Positions 33,007-40,184 of a DNA stretch of 50,058 bases are shown here, in pieces; within the stretch, counting starts at the first letter, position 1, and every line of letters begins with the position of its first letter. The notes under the pieces were generated by a model. It searched no databases and had not been told where the DNA came from. It was given only the letters and a program-made list of their open reading frames with translations. Location of the stretch: positions 1-50,058 of the forward strand of contig CAYVRW010000005.1 of assembly GCA_964453575.1 (NCBI GenBank), in the 5' to 3' direction. Source of the DNA: JABDBK01 sp964453575. Its GTDB lineage: Bacteria > Pseudomonadota > Gammaproteobacteria > DSM-16500. A program made the position numbers and the translations under genes.

Positions 33007-33606
33007 CTAAAATAATTTACTATCACGTATAAATTCAGGCAATACGGTTGCTGCTTTATGCACATCAAAATTATAATAATCCGTTTTAAACGGTTTATTG
33101 AAAATAACTTTTTCGCGTAAACGTTTAAACATGCCTTGTTTTAATGCCATCACGATCGATTGCCACCCCGTTGCATAATGGGGTTGAGGAAAGCTAAGTA
33201 ATTGTAAGTCACTAAAACCCGTTTGATGCATGACATGGGTAAGTGATTTTAATGGATTTATGGCAAAAGGCGAAACGCTTTGTTGTATGAGTATCCCATC
33301 GTTATTTAAAATTTCGTAAAAATGTTTTGTTTTTTGAGGATCAACATCAGTAGCATTAATAATAATGTCTATGGAGTTGGCTTTTAATGAGACAAGTTTC
33401 ACCTCAAAAATAATATTTATGCCTTTTTTTTGTTCTACCTTCGATTCAGTATGATAAACTTCTGCTATATTAGTATGTTTCAAAACTTCCTTAAGGATAA
33501 GATGATTATGGTCTCCCAATACAACGATTCTTTTAGGATCAGGATGGGTGAATAATGCGGGATGTGCCATCATTTCGGGAAAAATAAAATCTAGGGTTTC
33601 TATCAT
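33007..33606 (-). CDS. Degenerate spermidine synthase-like protein
   Basis: This 199-residue protein aligns by eye with the C-terminal two thirds of SpeE: FPEMMAHPALFTHPDPKRIVVLG matches the YHEMMTH...VLIIGG region, and YYNFDVHKAATVLPEF matches the end. The key residues are gone. GGGDGG reads LGDHNH, the VEID strand reads TESK, the catalytic Asp segment (SDCTDP in E. coli) reads NATDVDP, and the N-terminal beta domain is missing. It is therefore probably not a working aminopropyltransferase. The frame is intact, AAGGA precedes the ATG, and the protein may be kept for another role. Confidence 0.7.
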   Translation of the reverse strand: MIETLDFIFPEMMAHPALFTHPDPKRIVVLGDHNHLILKEVLKHTNIAEVYHTESKVEQKKGINIIFEVKLVSLKANSIDIIINATDVDPQKTKHFYEILNNDGILIQQSVSPFAINPLKSLTHVMHQTGFSDLQLLSFPQPHYATGWQSIVMALKQGMFKRLREKVIFNKPFKTDYYNFDVHKAATVLPEFIRDSKLF

Positions 33607-33632
33607 GTGTCCAATCCTTGGATAGTGAATGT

Positions 33633-34667
33633 TTATTGTGACTTAAAACGGCGAAGGATACTAGATCCCGCGGACATCTGAAAAGGATTGGATTGTCCAG
33701 TCAACTGGATAATATCTTTAGGAAAAAAATCATAATATTCTGCCAATAGACGCGTTTTTTCACCATCTTTCATCATGTTGAAAATGATATATAAGCCTAG
33801 TGCATCAAGATAACAATCTTTTTTCTCTAAAGCCCATCGTGCTAACAGATAATCGGTAAGATAAGGGGCATGTTTCTTATGTATAAATTTCTTGGTTTCA
33901 GGAAAGGCCATGAAAAAATCATCTTCTGATAATAAACCATCAAAAAACTGTAATTTAGCTTGATAATCTTCCCATCGCATACGTTTTTGGCTTGAAAACG
34001 ACTGGCCGCTCATATTGCCATTTTTTTTATGAATTCTGAATTTGGTCAGTTTTTCCTGGATAATATGAATGTCATATTTTGCTATCAGACGTATCCAAAA
34101 TTGAAAATCCGCGCAGTTGGCAAATCGCGGATCATAGAGCCCAAGTTCTTGATGACATTGGGACCGTATTAATACACTTGGATGACATAAACAATTTCCA
34201 TAAAAGAAAAAATAATTAAGCCACTCGTGTTTAGTGCGATTAGATTGATTGAAAATAGAAGAATAGGCACGAAATTTATTTAAAAAATGACGGCTATCTT
34301 CGTAAAAAACATCAGCATGACTAAATACAGCACCTATCTTGGAATGATTATCTAAAAAATGAACTTGTTTTTTAAGTTTTTCAGGATAAAAAGCATCATC
34401 AGAATTAAGAATGGCAATGTATTCACCCGTTGCATGTTGAAGCCCGAAGTTGGTCGCGGCAAATTGTCCCTGATTGCGTTTTAATATCGTAAGATTTATA
34501 CGTGCATCATTAAATTTTTTTATCACATTGACCGTATGATCGCTCGATGCATCATCGATAATAATCAATTCAAAATCTTGTAAACTTTGATTTAATACGC
34601 TTTCTATAGCCTCTTTTACAAACTTTTCATGGTTATAGGAGGCCATGATAATGCTTACTTTTGGCAT
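33633..34667 (-). CDS. Family 2 glycosyltransferase
   Basis: A 344-residue GT2 enzyme. KVSIIMASYNHEKFVKEAIE opens the GT-A fold, FELIIIDDASSDHT follows, and GEYIAILNSDDAFYPEKLKK carries the DxD-like SDD. CLCHPSVLIRSQC and FRIHKKNGNMS are typical of O-antigen and capsule transferases. The basic C-terminal tail could bind membrane. It overlaps the RgpF-like gene upstream by 13 bases, and AAGGA lies four bases before its ATG. Sugar specificity is unknown. Confidence 0.88.
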   Translation of the reverse strand: MPKVSIIMASYNHEKFVKEAIESVLNQSLQDFELIIIDDASSDHTVNVIKKFNDARINLTILKRNQGQFAATNFGLQHATGEYIAILNSDDAFYPEKLKKQVHFLDNHSKIGAVFSHADVFYEDSRHFLNKFRAYSSIFNQSNRTKHEWLNYFFFYGNCLCHPSVLIRSQCHQELGLYDPRFANCADFQFWIRLIAKYDIHIIQEKLTKFRIHKKNGNMSGQSFSSQKRMRWEDYQAKLQFFDGLLSEDDFFMAFPETKKFIHKKHAPYLTDYLLARWALEKKDCYLDALGLYIIFNMMKDGEKTRLLAEYYDFFPKDIIQLTGQSNPFQMSAGSSILRRFKSQ

Positions 34668-35572
34668 GATGTCCTTGTTAAATGTTGAATAATAAGATTT
34701 GTGTCAAATGAACTTAGTTGATTAATAAGTGTTTGCCAATGATTTATTTCAATTTGATGGGGATTATCGCGTATGAGCAAACGTTTAATAAATGGGTATT
34801 GATAATCTGAGATCAATTTGTCCCATGAATGATGTGATGGATCATGCATGATACGATTTCCTAATAGGGGACAAGAGCAGTATGCACCTAATTTAAATCC
34901 ATTTTTTAAAAAAAATTGTGACATGCCTATTTCATAACGAACGATGATATTATTCTTTAGCCCTAAGTTATAAACCTTGTTCCAAAATTTCTTGAACAAA
35001 GGATTGGAAAATAAAGATTTTGAAAAAACCACAAAATAACTTTGTATGTGGTATTTAATCATATAAGAATCCGTTGCGCCCCACATATCTAGGTTGTGCT
35101 TGTCACCATATAGAATGATTTTATTTAAGTCAAAAAGTGGACCATACACGCTGTCATTAGCGAAAATAATTTTTTCATATTTGTCTATGTGTTCTTCATT
35201 TTCTATCCCAAGTTTATAAGCTCCAAAATCAAGCCCGCGGTTTTTTTTAATAATGATTTTTTTGCAAATAGCCTTGATTTTATTTCTTTCTGTGTCGTTT
35301 AAATGAGCGCATGTACTTATAAAGATAATATCACAATCACATGCGTAAAGTGCAGCTAGATAATTTATCACATAAGGATCTATGATATTGTCTGGATCAT
35401 AATGCGAAAAAACACAAAGATTTCTTTTCAAGCTTGAGGCGGCGCCATAATATAAAATGGCGCTATTTTTTTTATGAAGCAGTTTTGAATACATAGCATC
35501 AAAAAAATACCGAGAAAAATGAAATATCTTTCTTATTAAATATACAGTCCTAATTAAAGCCCCTTTTATCAT
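34655..35572 (-). CDS. Rhamnan synthesis protein F-like glycosyltransferase
   Basis: A 305-residue protein of the RgpF family (rhamnan synthesis protein F), acting in rhamnose-containing polysaccharide assembly. Family features are CVFSHYDPDNIIDPYVINYL, IIFISTC, NRGLDFGAYKLGI (near 112), IIFANDSVYGPLFDL (near 140), MWGATDSYMIKYHIQSYFVV and the conserved FW in FKKFWNKVY. A single aromatic/basic segment at the N-terminus may anchor it. The complete rmlACBD operon lies just beyond, so rhamnose or a relative is a fair guess for its donor. It starts two bases after the upstream stop, with AGGA six bases before the ATG. Confidence 0.82.
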   Translation of the reverse strand: MIKGALIRTVYLIRKIFHFSRYFFDAMYSKLLHKKNSAILYYGAASSLKRNLCVFSHYDPDNIIDPYVINYLAALYACDCDIIFISTCAHLNDTERNKIKAICKKIIIKKNRGLDFGAYKLGIENEEHIDKYEKIIFANDSVYGPLFDLNKIILYGDKHNLDMWGATDSYMIKYHIQSYFVVFSKSLFSNPLFKKFWNKVYNLGLKNNIIVRYEIGMSQFFLKNGFKLGAYCSCPLLGNRIMHDPSHHSWDKLISDYQYPFIKRLLIRDNPHQIEINHWQTLINQLSSFDTNLIIQHLTRTSCQK

Positions 35573-35574
35573 TA

Positions 35575-36546
35575 TTATTCCTGAATCGAAAATTTAAAAA
35601 ATAAACTTAATGCAAGTCCGCATTTGCGTTTCCAATTAGGCGGTGTAAAAATAAATTTAAAATAATAGAGCGGACGCTTGAATGAATTTTCAGTAAAAAG
35701 TTTTATAAATTGCATTAATAAGCGTTTTTCTTTTACGGGTAAAAACGGAATTTTGCTCATATCGTGGGCTTGATCTAATGCTGTTTGATAACGCATTTTC
35801 AAAAAATGAAAATTTTTAAAAGTCCAGGTTTTACGCTTAATTCCTAGCATGGCACCTACCGTATTTGCTGAATGCTGTCTGTATTTCAGGGTAGGTTCAG
35901 GTAAATAAATTATTTTTCCTACAATAGATGCAAGCACTAAAGCCCATTTATCATGATTTAATGATTTACCCAACTTTGGCATGCTAGTGATGAGCTTAGC
36001 TAGAGGTTTATTTAACATGATGGTGCAGCCTAAAGCTGGACAGTAAAACAATAATTTTTTTAAAGTTATTTCCGTATGGTTATCCAATTGCTGTAATTTC
36101 GAAAGGGATGGATAAATAAGATTTAAGTTTTCATCAACAACTTCCACATCAGAAAACACCAAGGCAGGTTTTTTTTCGGTAAATGTATGAAGTAATTTTT
36201 CTGTTTTATCATTAAACCAGATATCATCTTGGTCAGCATAACAAATGAAATCAGGTGAGAATTTCAAAGATTCTTTTAATAATATAAAATAACTTTCTCT
36301 TAGCCCTATGTGTCCTAGATTATCTTTATATAAATGTATACATACATGACGTTCGACGTAATCTTTTACAATGGATAAAGTATCATCGTTTGATCCATCA
36401 TCACGTATCAGAATATCGCTAGGGTGCGTTTGATTGAGCAGGCTTTCAAGCTGCTGCTTGATGAAGCGTTCGCCGTTATAGGTGCTCATGATAATAATAA
36501 TGTTGGTTTTGACCATTTTTTTAAAGCAAATGCTTCCTTGTTTCAT
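35575..36546 (-). CDS. Family 2 glycosyltransferase, rhamnosyltransferase-like
   Basis: A 323-residue GT2 enzyme. IIIIMSTYNGERFIKQQLES, ILIRDDGSNDDTLSIV and FICYADQDDIWFNDKTEKL are the pattern of the RfbN/WbbL-like group, many of which move rhamnose. LPEPTLKYRQHSANTVG is also typical of this group. The C-terminus is basic and hydrophobic (YYFKFIFTPPNWKRKCGLAL). The start is uncertain: ATG 36546 has GGA about six bases upstream, while the ATG at 36513 (MVKTN) has no site nearby. Its leader contains the structured element at 36561-36663. Confidence 0.85.
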   Translation of the reverse strand: MKQGSICFKKMVKTNIIIIMSTYNGERFIKQQLESLLNQTHPSDILIRDDGSNDDTLSIVKDYVERHVCIHLYKDNLGHIGLRESYFILLKESLKFSPDFICYADQDDIWFNDKTEKLLHTFTEKKPALVFSDVEVVDENLNLIYPSLSKLQQLDNHTEITLKKLLFYCPALGCTIMLNKPLAKLITSMPKLGKSLNHDKWALVLASIVGKIIYLPEPTLKYRQHSANTVGAMLGIKRKTWTFKNFHFLKMRYQTALDQAHDMSKIPFLPVKEKRLLMQFIKLFTENSFKRPLYYFKFIFTPPNWKRKCGLALSLFFKFSIQE

Positions 36547-36560
36547 CAACTATCCGTTAG

Positions 36561-36663
36561 GAGAAGGTTAGCTATTCATTTTTTAGCGACTTGTTGTCAG
36601 GATGACAACACCAAGCACAGGGATGTGCTGTTTGGAGCGTAAAAATGAATAGCTAACCTTCTC
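36561..36663 (+). repeat. Structured element, copy 2 (23-bp arms, two GGA hairpins)
   Basis: The arms at 36561-36583 and 36641-36663 are perfectly complementary over 23 bases and share no sequence with the arms of copy 1 beyond the A/T run. The core (36584-36640) has AGCGACTT, hairpin P2 at 36593-36609 (GTTGTCA-GGA-TGACAAC), hairpin P3 at 36614-36629 (AGCACA-GGGA-TGTGCT) and TTTGGAGCG. Compared with copy 1, two pairs in P2 and two in P3 have changed on both sides, keeping the stems. It lies between divergent genes, upstream of the rmlA promoter, and would be in the leader of the minus-strand transferase gene. Confidence 0.75.
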
Positions 36664-36676
36664 TCACCAGGACATG

Positions 36677-36704
36677 TTGTTTTATCATTCCAACTGTCTA
36701 TAAT
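36677..36704 (+). promoter_or_regulatory. Promoter of the rml operon
   Basis: TTGTTT (36677-36682) and a perfect TATAAT (36699-36704) are 16 bases apart. The leader to rmlA at 36747 would be about 36 bases, with AGGA at 36733-36736. The promoter lies downstream of the structured element, so rml transcripts starting here would not contain it. Confidence 0.6.
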
Positions 36705-36746
36705 AACAACTTTATTTATTTTGGCTATCATTAGGATGATGTCATT

Positions 36747-37652
36747 ATGCAAAAAAGAAAAGGAATTATTTTAGCCGGCGGCACCGGGACAAGACTTTAC
36801 CCTGTGACGTTAGGTATTAATAAACAACTTTTGCCGGTATACGATAAACCGCTTATTTATTATCCTTTAAGCTGCCTCATGTTAGCAGGTATACAAGAGA
36901 TATTGATTATTACCACTCCTTCAGATGTAGAACAATATAAACGTTTATTGCAAGATGGTCGTCAATGGGGTTTGCGTTTTTCTTATGCGACACAAGAAAA
37001 ACCAGAAGGTTTGGCCCAGGCATTTATCATTGGTGAATCTTTTATTGGTCATGCACCATGTGCGTTAGTGTTAGGCGATAATATTTTTTATGCACATCAT
37101 TTGAGCGAGATGTTGAAAAAAGCTAATCGAATTAATGAAGGTGCAGTGATCTTTACTTATCCGGTTGATAATCCGCAGGCGTATGGTGTCGTTGAGTTTG
37201 ATCAGCACAAAAAACCCATTCGTATTATAGAAAAACCTAAGCAGCCGCCCTCCAATTGTGCTGTGACTGGACTTTATTTTTATGATAACCAAGTGGTGGA
37301 CATCGCCAAAGATGTCAGGCCTTCTGCTCGTGGTGAGTTAGAAATTAGCTGCGTTAATCAATATTACTTGGATATCAATCAACTTAAAGTCATGGATTTG
37401 GGCCGTGGTTCAGCTTGGTTGGATAGCGGGACACATGATGCATTATTGCAAGCCAGTCAGTTTATTGAAACGATTGAAAAACGCCAGGGTTTAAAAATTG
37501 CTTGCCCCGAAGAAATTGCTTTTCGCTGTCACTATATTGATGAAGCGCAATTAGAACGTCTTGCTCATTCCTTAGGTAAAAGTGCCTATGGACAATATTT
37601 ATTTAAAATACTTAAGGATGAAGTGTATAAAAATGATGAAACTTATGCGTAA
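36747..37652 (+). CDS. rmlA: Glucose-1-phosphate thymidylyltransferase
   Basis: First enzyme of dTDP-L-rhamnose synthesis, joining dTTP and glucose-1-phosphate. At 301 residues it has normal length. KGIILAGGTGTRLYPVTLGI (5-24) is the nucleotide-binding signature, KQLLPVYDKPLIYYPLSCLM follows, and ALVLGDNIFYAHHL, VIFTYPVDNPQAYGVVEFD and FTGLYFYDN-like VTGLYFYDNQVV are all diagnostic. The tail is short. It starts the four-gene rmlACBD operon; rmlC begins within its last codons. Confidence 0.96.
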   Translation: MQKRKGIILAGGTGTRLYPVTLGINKQLLPVYDKPLIYYPLSCLMLAGIQEILIITTPSDVEQYKRLLQDGRQWGLRFSYATQEKPEGLAQAFIIGESFIGHAPCALVLGDNIFYAHHLSEMLKKANRINEGAVIFTYPVDNPQAYGVVEFDQHKKPIRIIEKPKQPPSNCAVTGLYFYDNQVVDIAKDVRPSARGELEISCVNQYYLDINQLKVMDLGRGSAWLDSGTHDALLQASQFIETIEKRQGLKIACPEEIAFRCHYIDEAQLERLAHSLGKSAYGQYLFKILKDEVYKNDETYA

Positions 37653-38202
37653 TGAAGTATTACCTGAGGTGATGATTATTGAGCCTGCCTTATTTAAAGA
37701 TGCGCGAGGCTATTTTTTTGAAGGTTTTCAGGCAAAGCGTTATCAAGAAATGGGAATAAAAGAGACCTTTGTGCAAGATAATTATTCTCGCTCTGTGCAA
37801 CATACTTTGCGCGGTTTGCATTACCAGCTTCATCATCCTCAAGGAAAATTAGTAGGTGTCACAGCAGGCAAGGTTTTTGATGTCATTGTGGATATCCGTC
37901 ATGGTTCGCCAACTTTTGGCAAATGGGTAGGTGTGGAATTAAGTGATGAAAATGCACGTCAAGTTTATATTCCAAAGGGTTTTGCCCATGGATTTTTTGT
38001 ATTGAGTGAGTCAGCAGATTTTTATTATAAATGTACCGATTATTACGCACCGCATGATGACCATGGTATTGCCTGGAATGATGCTTTTATCAATATTAAC
38101 TGGCCCATGCAGGGGGTGCCCATTGTGTCGAAAAAAGACCAGGAATATGCGTCATTAAAGAGCATTTCTTATGAAAAACTTCCAAGGTATGTGATGCCAT
38201 GA
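37633..38202 (+). CDS. rmlC: dTDP-4-dehydrorhamnose 3,5-epimerase
   Basis: A 189-residue cupin, typical RmlC. Signature segments are ALFKDARGYFFEGFQAKRY, FVQDNYSRS, TLRGLHYQLHHPQGKLVGV with the catalytic His, KVFDVIVDIRHGSPTFGKW, and YIPKGFAHGFFVLSE. It epimerises C3 and C5 of dTDP-4-keto-6-deoxyglucose. The start is set at ATG 37633, which gives normal length and lies nine bases after GAAG, overlapping the end of rmlA by 20 bases; ATG 37636 or 37645 is also possible. It overlaps rmlB by four bases. Confidence 0.94.
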   Translation: MMKLMRNEVLPEVMIIEPALFKDARGYFFEGFQAKRYQEMGIKETFVQDNYSRSVQHTLRGLHYQLHHPQGKLVGVTAGKVFDVIVDIRHGSPTFGKWVGVELSDENARQVYIPKGFAHGFFVLSESADFYYKCTDYYAPHDDHGIAWNDAFININWPMQGVPIVSKKDQEYASLKSISYEKLPRYVMP

Positions 38203-39230
38203 ATTATCAACCTAATCGAATAGCAGTGACCGGTGGTGCAGGTTTTATTGGCAGTAATTTTATTCAATATATGTTGGACCGTTATCCAGACATTCATATT
38301 ACCAATATTGATAAATTAACTTATGCAGGCAATTTAAAAAATGTAGCTAATTTTACCCAGGATAACCGATATTTATTTTTCGAGACCGATATTGGTTCAA
38401 GTGCAGAAATTGAAACCATTTTACGCACGAATAATATTGATACCATTGTGCATTTTGCTGCGGAAAGCCATGTTGATAGATCAATTGCTGATCCAGGTGC
38501 TTTTATACGGACCAATATTGTGGGTACCTATGCTTTGCTTGAAGCGGCACGTAAAGTTTGGCTGCAAGAAAGTCATAGAAATAAGCTGAATTGTCGTTTT
38601 CATCATATTTCCACGGATGAAGTCTATGGCAGTTTGAGCAAAACTGACCCTGCATTCACCGAACAAACAGCTTATGCGCCTAAGTCTCCTTATTCTGCAT
38701 CGAAAGCTGCATCGGACCATTTAGTTCAAGCGTACTTTAATACTTATGATTTGCCAGTGACCTTATCGAATTGTTCCAATAACTATGGCCCGCATCAACA
38801 TCAAGAAAAACTTATTCCAACCATTATCGCAAGTTGCTTAGCAGAGAAAGCTATTCCTATCTATAGTGATGGCAGCAACATACGAGATTGGCTCTATGTG
38901 GAAGATCATTGCCAGGGAATTGATTTAATTCTCACTAAGGGTAATTTAGGTGAAAATTATAACATAGGGGCTAATACTGAATATAATAACCTGACTTTGA
39001 CCCATTTGGTTTGTGAAATAGTGGCAGAGCAAACTGGGTATGCGGTTGCGGCTTATCTTGATTTGATTAGTTTTGTGAAAGATAGACCAGGACATGATTT
39101 TCGATATGCGATTGATGCGAAAAAAATGCAGGAACAGCTGGGCTGGCGGCCTACGCATGATATAAAACAAGGGTTAAGAAAAACCATTGCATGGTATTTA
39201 GAACATCATAGGATAAAAGCTTTTGCATGA
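38199..39230 (+). CDS. rmlB: dTDP-glucose 4,6-dehydratase
   Basis: A 343-residue extended SDR, the second enzyme of the rhamnose pathway. RIAVTGGAGFIGSNFIQYML binds NAD; IVHFAAESHVDRSI, FHHISTDEVYGSL (catalytic Asp-Glu) and YSASKAASDHLV (Tyr-x3-Lys) complete the active site; NNYGPHQHQEKLIP and RDWLYVEDHC are diagnostic. It removes water from dTDP-glucose. The product might also feed the aminotransferase pair at 7474-9089, if those genes act on dTDP sugars. It overlaps rmlC and rmlD by four bases each. Confidence 0.96.
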   Translation: MNYQPNRIAVTGGAGFIGSNFIQYMLDRYPDIHITNIDKLTYAGNLKNVANFTQDNRYLFFETDIGSSAEIETILRTNNIDTIVHFAAESHVDRSIADPGAFIRTNIVGTYALLEAARKVWLQESHRNKLNCRFHHISTDEVYGSLSKTDPAFTEQTAYAPKSPYSASKAASDHLVQAYFNTYDLPVTLSNCSNNYGPHQHQEKLIPTIIASCLAEKAIPIYSDGSNIRDWLYVEDHCQGIDLILTKGNLGENYNIGANTEYNNLTLTHLVCEIVAEQTGYAVAAYLDLISFVKDRPGHDFRYAIDAKKMQEQLGWRPTHDIKQGLRKTIAWYLEHHRIKAFA

Positions 39231-40120
39231 TAAAAGTATTATTAACAGGTGCTAATGGTCAAGTTGGGCATGAAATAAAACGTACCGTGCCTGATGATGT
39301 GACATTGTTTAGTTATGATAAGCAATCCTTAGATATTACTTCTATAGATGCTATCAAAACGGTTTTTACAGAATGTCGTCCTGATTATGTCATTAATGCA
39401 GCGGCCTATACCGCAGTGGACCGTGCGGAGCAAGAACCAGAGCTTGCTTATAACATTAATGCTAAGGGTGCAGAACACTTAGCTTGTGCATGTCGTGAAG
39501 CTCACGCGCCACTTATTCATCTATCCACGGATTATGTTTTTGATGGTCTGCATGACGAACCTTATGTAGAGAAAGATAGCGTTTTTCCTTTAAATGTTTA
39601 TGGAAAGAGCAAATGGGAAGGTGAGCAAGCCGTACGTCTTCAGATGCCGCAACATATTATTCTGCGTACAAGCTGGATTTTTAGTAGTTTTGGGAATAAT
39701 TTTGTTAAAACTATCCTGCGTTTGGCAAAAGATCAATCTCAATTACGTATTGTATCGGACCAATACGGTTGTCCTACTGCTGCGAAGGAGGTAGCTCTGA
39801 CTGTTTGGCAAATCATAAAACAAATTCAAGATCTTACTGATCTTCCATGGGGAACTTATCATTTCGCCAATAAGCCGCACGTTTCATGGTATGATTTTGC
39901 TAAAAAAATCCTTGATATTGCTGAAAAATACACCACTTTAACCGTTAAAGATATGGTAGCTATTAAGACCTCTGATTACCCAATCTTGACCAAAAGACCT
40001 GCTTATTCCGTCTTAAGTTGTCAAAAAATCACGGATATTTTTCAAATAAGGCCAAGTCATTGGGAAGAAGCGTTGGATGAGGTCGTAAGATCACTTTTAT
40101 TTTCATCTGCTTCTATCTGA
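39227..40120 (+). CDS. rmlD: dTDP-4-dehydrorhamnose reductase
   Basis: A 297-residue SDR, the last step to dTDP-L-rhamnose. VLLTGANGQVGHEI (4-17) binds the cofactor; DYVINAAAYTAVDRAEQEPE, LIHLSTDYVFDGLH, and VYGKSKWEGEQAV with the YxxxK pair are the usual RmlD signatures. ILRTSWIFSSFGNNFVKTI is also typical. It reduces the C4 keto group using NAD(P)H. It ends the rml operon, 64 bases before the ether-lipid operon on the same strand. No clear terminator lies in between, so some read-through is possible. Confidence 0.95.
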   Translation: MIKVLLTGANGQVGHEIKRTVPDDVTLFSYDKQSLDITSIDAIKTVFTECRPDYVINAAAYTAVDRAEQEPELAYNINAKGAEHLACACREAHAPLIHLSTDYVFDGLHDEPYVEKDSVFPLNVYGKSKWEGEQAVRLQMPQHIILRTSWIFSSFGNNFVKTILRLAKDQSQLRIVSDQYGCPTAAKEVALTVWQIIKQIQDLTDLPWGTYHFANKPHVSWYDFAKKILDIAEKYTTLTVKDMVAIKTSDYPILTKRPAYSVLSCQKITDIFQIRPSHWEEALDEVVRSLLFSSASI

Positions 40121-40184
40121 GTCGGTTGCAATCCTTTTATTAAGTCAATAGAATCGATTCACGTCTGATCGGAGTTTTTTATAA

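Noticed and set aside
33007..33606. Functional speE
   Set aside because: The catalytic and substrate-binding residues are replaced and the N-terminal domain is missing, so a working spermidine synthase is unlikely.
36561..36663. Integron attC-like site or IS terminal hairpin
   Set aside because: No RYYYAAC/GTTRRRY ends, no integrase or transposase in the window, and the conserved part is central rather than at the ends.
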